DNA of 64,000 nt from Adineta vaga (Eukaryota; Rotifera). Of this stretch, positions 11,193-21,105 are shown in pieces; positions within the stretch are counted from its first letter, which is position 1; every line of letters starts with the position of its first letter. The notes beneath the pieces are model-generated. The model searched no databases. It was not told where the DNA came from and saw nothing but the letters and a program-made list of their open reading frames with translations. Location of the stretch: the NCBI GenBank assembly GCA_021613535.1, contig CP075496.1, positions 4,712,001-4,776,000 of the forward strand, read 5' to 3'. The position numbers were made by a program, and so were the translations under genes.

Positions 11193-11929
11193 ACGTTGAA
11201 AGATAGACAGAGTTCTTCGTCTTGTTTTTTTTTTATTTTATGTTCGCAGTATATTGTGTATAGTGTTATTCTTGTTTAATAAACAGACTGAAAAAAAAAG
11301 AAGAAGAATTATTCAATTTTCGTATCGAATCAAGTGATGATTGATATAGCTGTGAATAGACAATTGTCAATGAGTAAGAAGAAGAAATCACTCAAAATGA
11401 GTGAATTGTTTTCAAACAGATGTTTTGTTCCACTCACTCATTTCTTTTTGCTGATACAGAAATAAACTTGAACAAAATTGTTCATTTATTCACAGATGTT
11501 TTCCTCTAGTATGAACTCGTGATTCATTCACTAGTTCCATTCGAGATAAAATTCTGTCGAATAAAAATGTGGATAAAGTGTAGCATATAAAATAAATATC
11601 TGCGAACAATACTGAATAAACATTTTAATTGAATTCTTTGCTGTATAGTTATATTTGTGTTCATGTATTCAAAGAAAGATATTTTTAGCTTACTCATACA
11701 AACAGCAAGAAATCTTATCAGTGTTTTCCGATAGAGAACTTTTATTTTAGATGCTAAATTAAAATAAATAATTATGTTTTAGATTATAACAAAGTTAAAA
11801 ATGTTAAATCTTAGTTAAAAGCCAATACTAACTAAAAATATTCAATTTCAAAACTATTGAAATTACTACATTCTGATAAGTATAAAAAAGAAAGATGAGA
11901 AAAATTATTCATGATTAAATTGATTGAGT
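11193..11929. other. Convergent intergenic region, no gene seen
   Basis: This holds the 3' ends of the homeobox gene (+) and SDR gene A (-). An AATAAA is present near 11278. No further coding signal was found. Confidence 0.5.
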
Positions 11930-13144
11930 TTAAGTTGATTTTTTTGCACGGCCAACAAATGAATCCATTGATGTATGTAGACCCAACATCTCATGTGCTT
12001 CAAGTTCAGCTTTCATCGGCGTAAGTCTAGTGATAAAAAAAGAAGAAAAAATCATAAAATTGTTTCAATACAAATATATATCCATTATTCAAACCTATCC
12101 AATACATATGTTACTATTAATGATTTCGGTAAAAGTAAAAAATATGTATTTTGTCGGATAGCTTTTATAATTTGGTTACAAACTTCATCTTGTTTTAGTA
12201 ACGGTACTAAATCACTAAAGATCAAATGAAAGAGAGCCTTATAGAATGAATTCAAATACTTCATACTTAGCAGCAGCTCCTTCAAACATGCCTGTATTTA
12301 TGAAAGACGGACAGACAACTGTTGTTTTGATTCCATTTTTTTTCAAACCACTTAATTCATGTCTAAAAATATCAATATGATCGAAATGTATTTACACTAT
12401 ATTAAAGAGAATTTTATTTACGTTAGTGCTTCATGTAAACCAACGGCAGCAAATTTTGATGAACAATAATCAACAAGACCAGAGGCACCGCCTAAACCTG
12501 CAGCACTAGCAATTGTAACAATATGTCCATGATTTTTCTCTATCATATATGGTAGAAATGCTTTCAGTATCTGAATTAATAAAAAAAAATTGTTATTGTC
12601 ATTCATATATATAAATTTTAGTATTATACCCAGAAATGAGCAATAACATTCACATCAAATGTACGTTGAATTGATGCATCACTACAACTGAGTAATGGTT
12701 TGCCTGAAACAACACCAGCATTATTAATAACTATTGTCACATTACCAATTGTTTCTTGAACCTATGTAATCAATACTTAACTTGATATCTTTTTACTTTT
12801 TAATTCATATTTACTTTCTTAGCACAATCGTAGATACTTTCTCGACTAGTTAGATCACATTTCATTGCATGAATACGATTTGATTTCGTAGCATTGTTCA
12901 ATTCTTCAGCAACACGAGCATTATTAACACCATCAACATCCCACAAAACAAGTGTACAGTCGAGATGAGCAAGACGTTCAGCAATACCTTTACCTAGACC
13001 ACTAGCAGCACCGGTAATGAGAACGATTTCTGACGATAGATCTTTGAGTGGCGTTCCACCATTTATGAGATTCAATAGATTATAAAACCAATGTTTAAAT
13101 AATATAAAAAGTACTCTGATATATTGTAGAATAACATTTCCCAT
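11930..13144 (-). CDS. Short-chain dehydrogenase/reductase, SDR16C-like, copy A
   Basis: Six exons (12815-13144, 12630-12761, 12422-12570, 12267-12362, 12095-12214, 11930-12026), 307 residues. A hydrophobic N-terminal segment (residues about 1-30) probably anchors it in the ER or a lipid-droplet membrane. The cofactor motif [10 protein letters not shown] lies near residue 42, NNAG near 125, and the active-site YCSSK near 180 after a Ser in IASAAG. This fits epidermal retinol dehydrogenase / 17-beta-HSD11-type enzymes acting on retinoids or steroids with NAD(P). The substrate cannot be read from sequence. An acceptor-like TTTTCTAG lies 19 bp before the ATG. Copy B follows at 13374-14559 on the same strand. 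Confidence 0.85.
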
Positions 13145-13373
13145 AGCTGTGACTTTGTCAGATCTAGAAAAGATATGTTTCTAAGGATAAATTATATCAA
13201 AATACATAGTACAAAATAAATCACATTGGAAAAGGAATTAAATAACATTGACTATGTTATATAATTAATAAAAATTGCAACAGAAAAATAACTAAAATCT
13301 TTTAATCACATGTATCATTCACAAATTGCTTTAAAAATCATTCTGATAATATTCATTGACAAAATAGAGGTAT

Positions 13374-14559
13374 TTAATGGCGTCCAACAAATGTATCCAT
13401 CGAATGATGAAGACCAATAGAACCTTGTGCTTCAATTTGAGCTGCTGTTGATGATAAACTACAGAAGAAGAGGAAAAACGAAGATTGAGAATGAAAATAG
13501 AATTATTCTTTGCTCTTCAAACCTCTTCAAAACGAGTCCTAAGCCTAATACTTTTGGTATCAACAACATATGTTGATCTTTTCGAATGGCATCAACAATT
13601 AAATCACATACATTATTAGATCGTAATAATGGAAATAATACACTAAATAGAATATTAATCAGATGCGATAAATTCTCGCTAATATTCTTACCTTGTTTTA
13701 ACACCCTCAAACATGCCTGTATCAATAAAACTTGGACAAACAACAGTTGTTTTAACTCCTGTTTTCTTCAAAGTAGATAATTCATGTCTGAAAGAAAATT
13801 GATCTGAATTCTTGAATCAATTTTAAGATTCAAAATCTTACGTTAATGCTTCGTGTAAACCAACAGCAGCAAATTTTGATGAACAATAATCAACAAGACC
13901 TGATGCACCTGTTAGACCAGCACCACTAGCAATTGTGACAATATGTCCATGATTATGTTCAAGCATCCATGGTAAAAATGCTTTGAGTATCTAAATAGAA
14001 AGAATGATTGTATAAAGTATACAATTTTTAAGATCTACTAACCCAAAAATGAGCAATAACATTCACATCAAATGTACGTTGAATTGATGCATCACTGCAA
14101 TCTACTAATATTTTACCAGAGACGACACCAGCATTATTAATAACCATTGTCACATTACCAACTGTTTCTTTAACCTTTATCATAAACATTATTGTAATTA
14201 TTTATCAACTGATTTCAATTTACCTTCTTAGCACAATCGTAGATACTTTCTCGACTAGTCAGATCACATTTCATTGCATGAACACGTTTCGATTTTGTTG
14301 CATTGTTCAATTCTTCAGCAACACGAGCATTATTAACGCCATCAACATCCCACAAAACAAGTGTACAGCCGAGATGAGCAAGTCGTTCAGCAATACCTTT
14401 ACCTAGACCACTAGCAGCACCAGTGAGAAGAATAACTTCTGAGTTCAGATTCTTTAGAGATGGTCCGCCAGTTAATGATTCAAATAGATCACGAAACCAA
14501 TGTTTAAATAGAACATAAAACAATTTCATATACTGGACAATAACTTCAATAGTAGACAT
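13374..14559 (-). CDS. Short-chain dehydrogenase/reductase, SDR16C-like, copy B
   Basis: Six exons (14224-14559, 14043-14174, 13842-13990, 13692-13787, 13523-13642, 13374-13458), 305 residues. The four internal exons have exactly the lengths of copy A (132, 149, 96, 120 nt) and the same phases, so the pair arose by tandem duplication. Domain plan is the same: N-terminal membrane anchor, [10 protein letters not shown] cofactor motif, NNAG and catalytic YCSSK. The N-terminal 20 residues and the C-terminal exon differ most. It lies 229 bp upstream of copy A in transcription order. An acceptor-like TTGATTTTAG lies 15 bp before the ATG. Confidence 0.85.
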
Positions 14560-14579
14560 CAGTGTGTTTTAAATCTAAA

Positions 14580-15786
14580 ATCAAATAAAATCTTTTTGAT
14601 TGTTTAAAATAAAAAAGACAAAATCTTTGATGAATCATATTGAGCGATGCAAAATCTATTACGCTTACGCTCATTCGATTCATCCGATTATGTTTGCTCA
14701 CAGAACGACTATTTCCAAGTAGAGTAACTTATAATAAACAGTAAGATCTGAGAGTTTCTTTCTTCTTTAAGAATAGATGAATCGATTCAAATTCTATCTC
14801 TCACTAAGACTAAGTACTAAAGACTTGTTATTTGAGTAACAAGTATAATCAATATAGAATTCCAACGTAGAGAAAGATATGAGAGCTTACAATCATTTCA
14901 AGCTGTATTACTTGATAAATTTTCTATTATTATATTTTACTAAAAATATATAATATCCATAGAATAATCTTCTAATCTTAAAGATCTCTAATTACAGAAG
15001 TAAAACTTACTCAAGAAGGTGATCTACAAGCTTCAAATCGATGCATTGATTACGATACACATCAGAGACCACCTGCTGATATCATGAAAAATAAGTTCAC
15101 AGAAGCGAGGATCAAATTAAATTCCGTTAAACATATTCAAATGATTCTCGATCGTGTGTGCATTATGTTTTGCTATCTTTGTAACACTTTTCAATTGTTT
15201 GTTTGCCCTTGTTTTCTCAAGCATAATTGATAACAACGAACAACTTTATCATATATCACCTGCAAATAAGCATAGTTGAATCATATTGTCCGTAACGATG
15301 AAAAATATTTGAAAACTATAAGATCTTGCATCGATATTTATAGCGATAGGATACTGTTTTTTTGTTTTTGTTGCATATCTAAGAGATGTTCTCAAAATAA
15401 GTATTTTTGTTCCTATCTACTACTTGCATTTTATTATCAATGTATAATCAGTAGCAAATAAATAACCGTTTTGCATAGTAGAGTTTTATAGATGCCGCTA
15501 GGAAATGCACATAAATCTCTTAAAATATATTATTAATTTAACGGTGTCAATGATAATTACAATCCTAGTTCTAATTTATAGCAAATCATTAGAATGTATA
15601 TATATTTAATTTTAGTAAATGATTGATGTTTGTCTTCGAGAAACATAAGATGAGTCAACATGTTTATTGTATTAACAAAAAGAAATGAACATTTAATAAA
15701 GCTTTAATTTCACAAGTTATTTCAAATGGGAAAAGAAGAATCTGACTGTATCTATAGTTTCAAAGTTTATTTCTTTCATGATTAAT
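14580..15786. other. Intergenic region, no gene recognised
   Basis: AT-rich sequence between the SDR pair and SUB1. The only open frame is short and has no similarity I recognise. It includes the 5' flank of SDR copy B and the 3' flank of SUB1. Confidence 0.5.
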
Positions 15787-16357
15787 TTATTTGGAATTCT
15801 TCAGATCTTTATCAACTTGATTAATAAGCGATTTCAATTTGTCCCATTGATCAGCAGTCAAACTAATACCTAAATATATGTAGAAAAGAAAATTCTTCAT
15901 CAAATCATCATAAAAACTCGATGATCTCTTTTACCTTTTTTGCCTGGTTTTTCAACACCTTTATCGTCATAATATTCACGAATATTAATATATGGTTTAC
16001 CTCTGAATTCACTCACTGATACATAACGTAATTTACCAAACTAGAAACGTTTTCCATTGTAGATAACAAAAAGAAAGTATATAGAAATCTTTTACTTCGT
16101 AAAGTCGTTCACCATTTTGTCCAGATTTCGAGGCTACTCCTCCTTGGGCTCCATCATCGGATGTTTTCATACGTTTGTTTGATGACTATGTTAATACGAA
16201 TGAAAGATAAATTCCAGAAAAAAAGAGAACGTGAATTGTTTACATCATCTTTGTGAGTAGCTTCTTTGCTTTTTGGTTTTTTCGATGTTGAAACTGCACT
16301 AGATTCTTGATCACTTGCTGAATCAGAACTATCAATAAATTCTTTTGATTTTGGCAT
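15787..16357 (-). CDS. SUB1: RNA polymerase II coactivator SUB1/PC4
   Basis: Four exons (16244-16357, 16096-16185, 15935-16040, 15787-15869), 130 residues against 127 in human. The N terminus [16 protein letters not shown] is the Ser/acidic regulatory region of PC4, followed by Lys-rich sequence. The C-terminal domain [15 protein letters not shown] to [15 protein letters not shown] is the PC4 single-stranded-DNA-binding fold. It acts in the nucleus in transcription and repair. Its ATG lies only 60 bp after the stop codon of the SLC25A32-type carrier on the same strand, and two acceptor-like sites (ATTTTTTTAG and CTATTGTAG) fall in that gap. Confidence 0.92.
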
Positions 16358-16417
16358 TGTGTTTTTTTTACAATTAAATATCTTTTATCTACAATAGAAT
16401 ACTAAAAAAATATTCGT
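16358..16417 (-). promoter_or_regulatory. 60-bp intercistronic gap between carrier gene and SUB1
   Basis: The gap is too short for an ordinary independent promoter plus 3' UTR. On the minus strand it contains a T-run ending in TTTTAG and a second TTGTAG, both possible trans-splice acceptors. It suggests co-transcription of the two genes (inference). Confidence 0.45.
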
Positions 16418-17332
16418 CTAATGTTTTAATTCTCTCAAAACAAATTCATAAGTAACAAATGTTATACAACAAGCTGGTACAACTCGGTAGAGTGCTGGTA
16501 CCATACCCTTATAAAATCCACCCATACCTTCTCGATAATATGTTTTTCTAATCACATCAAATACTCCAGTGTATTGTTGATGTTGATCTTGTAAACGTGT
16601 TCGAACAACTTGATACGGATAAGTTATACTAGCTGCAAATAATTTGGACACAGCGGAGAAAGTTAGAATCATTGAAGTCGAAAGTTGTGTTGTATGAAAA
16701 GTATTGCTATAGAAATCTTTCATTTGTTCATATGAAACAAATTGTATTGTACCATGAATTGTACCAAATATACCAGGTAAAAGACCTTTATAGAATGCTT
16801 TCATGCCTTCTAATCGGTAAATTTTTCGAATAGAATCAAACATATTTTCATAATGAATATTCTTCTTATAGTCAGGATATTGTAAGCACATTCGTGTTTT
16901 AATCACCCATATTGGATTAGTTATCGTTATCGTCGTTACACCAGCAATTGTCGAATAGATTATACGATCTTTTAATGTAAGATTATGTTTTTCTTTAGTA
17001 TTGAAAACATCAATGGTATTGTAGAGAAATAAATAAAGACCCCAAGACATTCCATTTCCAAGAACATTAGGTGTTACACCTTGATATAAACCATGGAAAA
17101 CTCCTTTCTCACGATAGATCGTTCGAAATGCATCGAATAAACTGCTATAATGTGGTCGATATGGTAATGAAGTATTGGTAACACTTGATTTGGTTTCTGT
17201 GACTTGAAAACGAATTTTAACTAAATCAAATGGATGAAGAATTACTGACGAAACAATACCACCGCTAAGACCGGCAAGAAATTGATTGTATTGAATTGTT
17301 GATAGTATACGAGAGAGAAAGGTATCATTCAT
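16418..17332 (-). CDS. SLC25A32: Mitochondrial carrier, SLC25A32 (folate/FAD) type
   Basis: Single exon, 304 residues. It has three carrier repeats, each with a Px(D/E/W/Y)xx(K/R) signature: HPFDLVKIRF near residue 29, TNPIWVIKTRM near 138, and TYPYQVVRTRLQDQHQ near 238. The PIW and PYQ variants, GVTPN, and PACCITFVTYE at the C terminus are typical of SLC25A32, which moves FAD or folate across the inner mitochondrial membrane. Six transmembrane helices are expected. On the minus strand an acceptor TTTATTCTAG abuts the ATG with no intervening base, implying that the 5' UTR comes from an upstream exon or a spliced leader. Confidence 0.9.
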   Translation of the reverse strand: MNDTFLSRILSTIQYNQFLAGLSGGIVSSVILHPFDLVKIRFQVTETKSSVTNTSLPYRPHYSSLFDAFRTIYREKGVFHGLYQGVTPNVLGNGMSWGLYLFLYNTIDVFNTKEKHNLTLKDRIIYSTIAGVTTITITNPIWVIKTRMCLQYPDYKKNIHYENMFDSIRKIYRLEGMKAFYKGLLPGIFGTIHGTIQFVSYEQMKDFYSNTFHTTQLSTSMILTFSAVSKLFAASITYPYQVVRTRLQDQHQQYTGVFDVIRKTYYREGMGGFYKGMVPALYRVVPACCITFVTYEFVLRELKH

Positions 17333-17915
17333 CTAGAATAAATTCGAAACGAAGGTAAAACCCAAGAAATCCATCTAAATCATTTCGATCAACTGAAAGA
17401 AAAACCAAGTATACTTGAATTCAATATTCACCGATACAAATGCCAGTGAATCTCAATGCATCGATTATTCTCACTATCACAGTACGAATAAAATGTGGGT
17501 GTCAAAGTGAAGTACTTAGAAATGGGTAAACTCAAAACGAAAGAAAAGAACCTTGAAAGAACAAGCAAAAAGAATCTATAATTACAGTGGAAGTGAATAA
17601 CTGATTGGATTAAGCGAGATATGAATGTATACAATATGGCACTTTATACTGAAAGAGAAGTATATTTGATGAATTGAATCATCTACCTATTCTCAAGTTT
17701 TCAGATCAATAGACGAGTAAGTTCTAACTTCGAATTCATTCAACTAAAAAATTGAAAGATCACAAAAACGAGAAGTTCGTTTATTATCCTTTATATTCAA
17801 AATTGATCAAAACACGAGAAAATCATTAAAAAAATTGACCACTGCTTATATTTTTTTTGTTTATATATATTTTTCATATTTCTATTTCTTTCCGGTATAC
17901 GTATATATATATATA
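17333..17915. other. Spacer between POLR3D and carrier gene
   Basis: This 583-bp spacer carries the 3' UTR of POLR3D and the 5' flank of the carrier gene, both on the minus strand. It includes a short TA run near 17903-17917. No gene was recognised. Confidence 0.45.
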
Positions 17916-19109
17916 TTATTGTCTAGTATCTTGAAGAACATGATCAACATCAAGAGAAACAATAAGTTTATGTTTAATATCACCAAGACAAACAAGTTTA
18001 TTCATATCATTATTTGTTCCCTGTTCATTTGTAGTCGTCATTGAAGTCATTTCTGTTACCATAACATTTTGAAGGAATGATGTTGGTTGACCAATATCAA
18101 CGTCCAAATATGTATCATCATTTAATTTTAATCGACATTTACCAGATTTAAAGATTTGAAGTTTACCAAGAAAACCATCAGGTAAATCACTTAATGAAGC
18201 TAATTCAGGTTTAGATGTTGTTGATGTTGATTGACGTGGACATGGTAAAACATCAGGAAATTGCATGAGAATAAGCTGAGTTGGATCATTGAGAGATTCT
18301 TCGGGTTTTGGAATATCTGTTGGTATTTCTGGTTCTTCTTTAACAATTGGTTGTGTTGCCGATTGAAGTTTCTGTTGAGAAAATAAATGAATAAATGAAT
18401 CAATATGTTTAGATGACTCCAAAATTGGTTCTTTTATCTTCTGAGTAACACCTGGTTCTTTTTTAACGTCAAATACAGATTTGCGTTCAGATATTGGTAT
18501 TTGTCGAGGTTCATATTCTTCATCAATTTCATATTGTAAACCATCAACATCACCAATTAGAGTCGTTTTTCTTTGTCCAAGTTTTTTAATATTAGGCATT
18601 TTAAGATTTGATGCGGAATTTTCACGTTTAGTAGCTGATCCTCGTGAAGAAGAGAATGGCGCCGAAGATGCAACAGGTATTTGAGCATTGCCTTGAAAGA
18701 AACCTTCCATTTGCATGAAATTTCCACGATTATTATGACCACCACGATAATTTCCACGTCCACCACGAAATGATTGTGATCTATCACCATTCATTGTATC
18801 TTTTTTATTTGTCGACGATAAATCTTTATCAGAACTGGATAAGGATGTATCAATGGATGAATCTGTTTCATCTTTCTTTTTTTTTGAAATACCTAAATTT
18901 GGTGTAAATTTTGGTGCTGGTCGTGCAGTTGCACCAAGACTGGATGTTGCACCAGCATTTCGTTTCGCAGTCAATTGTTTCATCAATCTATCAGAATCTT
19001 CAACAGTTGATGAAGTAGTCGGACGTGTTACTGATGGACTTCGTGAAGAAGACGTTGATCTATCATCGGACGTAGCACCAGCTCCACGGCCTCGTCCTCG
19101 ATTAGACAT
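17916..19109 (-). CDS. POLR3D: RNA polymerase III subunit RPC4
   Basis: Single coding exon, 397 residues from the ATG at 19109. The frame stays open to an ATG at 19193, but the acceptor-like CATTTTTAG ends 2 bp before the 19109 ATG and MSNRGRGRG resembles other RPC4 starts, so I prefer 19109. The N-terminal half is Ser/Gly/Arg-rich with RGG-like patches. FTPNLG near residue 70 is the conserved RPC4 motif. The C-terminal domain (GFLGKLQIFKSGKCRLKL, then LGDIKHKLIVSLD) is diagnostic. In other eukaryotes RPC4 pairs with RPC5 in the TFIIF-like subcomplex of Pol III, acting in termination and re-initiation of tRNA and 5S genes. Confidence 0.88.
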   Translation of the reverse strand: MSNRGRGRGAGATSDDRSTSSSRSPSVTRPTTSSTVEDSDRLMKQLTAKRNAGATSSLGATARPAPKFTPNLGISKKKKDETDSSIDTSLSSSDKDLSSTNKKDTMNGDRSQSFRGGRGNYRGGHNNRGNFMQMEGFFQGNAQIPVASSAPFSSSRGSATKRENSASNLKMPNIKKLGQRKTTLIGDVDGLQYEIDEEYEPRQIPISERKSVFDVKKEPGVTQKIKEPILESSKHIDSFIHLFSQQKLQSATQPIVKEEPEIPTDIPKPEESLNDPTQLILMQFPDVLPCPRQSTSTTSKPELASLSDLPDGFLGKLQIFKSGKCRLKLNDDTYLDVDIGQPTSFLQNVMVTEMTSMTTTNEQGTNNDMNKLVCLGDIKHKLIVSLDVDHVLQDTRQ

Positions 19110-20446
19110 ATCTAAAAATGAAAGTGGATCTTTTTGAATTGCATCAAATCGGATAAAATCAGGATGATCATTGCATTGCAGCAGTTTTTTCAAAACTGTG
19201 ACGTGATGGTTTCATTTCATTCGTACTATAACTACACAATGTGATATAATATCGGTGATTCATGGATTAGAAATTGACGAATGAATATTATTGATTATGT
19301 ACATTTAATTTTTTGAGATAGTTTGGTAACACAAATTGTATTTACTATTTCTCAGATATAATTTAATTCTATACATTTATATTTGTAGAAATCGATTCTA
19401 ATTCCTTGAAAACTAACGACATCTTCAGGATTTTTAAATGAAAAACTACAACGTTTTTTTTAGCAGATATAGTACTTGATAGAAAAATTTTGAAATTCAA
19501 TATATTATTGAAAAGTAGATTTATGAAGTTTCTAAAATTAGAATGGTTCTATCACATTGAATTTCTTCGTAATACCATGTTAGTTTTTATTGTATAGTTA
19601 TCTCAAAACGTATATGTATAATCCGTTATGATCGCAATGATCTAGTGTGATTCAATTCAATGATAACAATGCTGTTAACTTTTCAGCAGTCATGGATTTC
19701 TTTTTGTTTACATCATTGATTGGCAATCAGTTGCGAAAAACATGAATTATAAGCTATATAACATATCTCAAGATTAGTCAAGTAAATAACCGGATGATAT
19801 TCAGACATTAGCACCTTACGAAAATGTCTGTTCAAATTGAATCATATTCATAAGCTTGCGTCCGATTTACTTTTCAAAAAAAATTCTTTGCGAATCAATA
19901 TTTTTTTCCAAGTTACATGCTAATGAAAAAAAAAGAGAGAGAACGATACGTGCCAAATTTGTTTGATATGTTTGATGAAACGAGGGGTGGCACAAAATTT
20001 CACGTAATAGATTGTTTGAAGATACACGTGTGCATGTAACACCTTTACTTGATCAACTACAAGCATCATTTGCCGTCTTGATCATACACACGCTAAGTAT
20101 ATACTCTAATCTGTAATTCTCTGTTCTCAGCACGAGATTTCTTTTGCCTTTTTTGTTCTAATATCTTATTCATAAAGAAAAACAAATTAAACAACACCTT
20201 TTTCAATAGCAACAGCTATTCACTTGCACGGTTGGTGACCACAAACTTCATATCGTTTGATTTAATGATTAAGTCACACCATCTCCATGATCAACAAGTT
20301 GTATACTTGTGGTTTCTTAAGCAAACTTAACTATGATGATCAATATATGTATAGAATGAAAAGGCTTCCTTTGAACACATTTTTCAATCGTCTTATGCCG
20401 CACGTTCGCGCATACACGTTTATTTGTGCAAGCAAATTGAGATTTT

Positions 20447-20480
20447 GCATCGGTTGTTAACCGATGCCTCCATGGCATCG
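20447..20480. repeat. Overlapping mutually exclusive inverted repeats
   Basis: Stem 1 pairs 20447-20455 with 20459-20467 (9 bp, 3-nt loop). Stem 2 pairs 20462-20468 with 20474-20480 (7 bp, 5-nt loop). The 3' arm of stem 1 and the 5' arm of stem 2 share bases, so only one can form at a time. Function unknown. Confidence 0.7.
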
Positions 20481-20574
20481 TCAAGTTTGTTATACGAATT
20501 CATTTCTCATCATCATCGTCATGCACAGTTGTCGTCAATATTGATGAATCTGACGAGCAAATATTAATCCTGAT

Positions 20575-20606
20575 TTTTTCTTCTTCTTCTTCTTCTTCTT
20601 CTTCTT
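20575..20606. repeat. TTC microsatellite
   Basis: About nine uninterrupted TTC units in intergenic DNA. Confidence 0.85.
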
Positions 20607-21081
20607 TCTCGTTTCTTCTCTGTCAATCATTAAAAGTGACGAATACTCTTACTACTAGATAGATGATTGGTGTGCTTTTTTTTCTGATTTAATAGAAAAT
20701 AGGAACTGCCACCGATTCCGTGCTAGTTGTCTTATTGCGGACAGGAAACATTGAGAAACAAAGAAACGCACGCTCGTGCACATTCAAGTTGACATTTCCG
20801 CTCGTGTACATTTGCTCAGCTGTCTGAAATTCCGTTATTACCCAGCATGAGAGATCGTCACATCATGTCAAGAAATCATCGTTTTTTTTTCAAAAAACAA
20901 AAAAAAAGAAGACGACGTCGATGACAACACCGATAAAGGCAAAAAAACGAGAAAAAAAGCTGAATATAGGGTGAGAAAGAAAACGTAATAGAGAAAAGAA
21001 AACATTAGAATACAAGCAAGAGAGAAAAAAAGAGAAAAGAAGCAACGACTGTTATACAAAGGTGACAAAAAAATGTGATAC

Positions 21082-21101
21082 ATATGTTTATATAAACATA
21101 T
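21082..21101. repeat. 20-bp perfect palindrome in lim1 3' UTR
   Basis: A self-complementary AT-rich 20-mer starting 4 bp past the lim1 stop codon (21106-21108, minus strand). In RNA it would form a hairpin just after the coding region. Confidence 0.7.
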
Positions 21102-21105
21102 CATA

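Larger units (their letters stand above)
19200..20860. other. Intergenic region downstream of lim1
   Basis: No coding exon recognised. It contains overlapping hairpins at 20447-20480 and a TTC microsatellite at about 20575-20606. The adjoining lim1 3' UTR is A-rich. Confidence 0.5.

Noticed and set aside
12085-13780. Extra open frames over the SDR exons and introns
   Set aside because: Frames that read through introns; the spliced SDR models explain the conserved residues.
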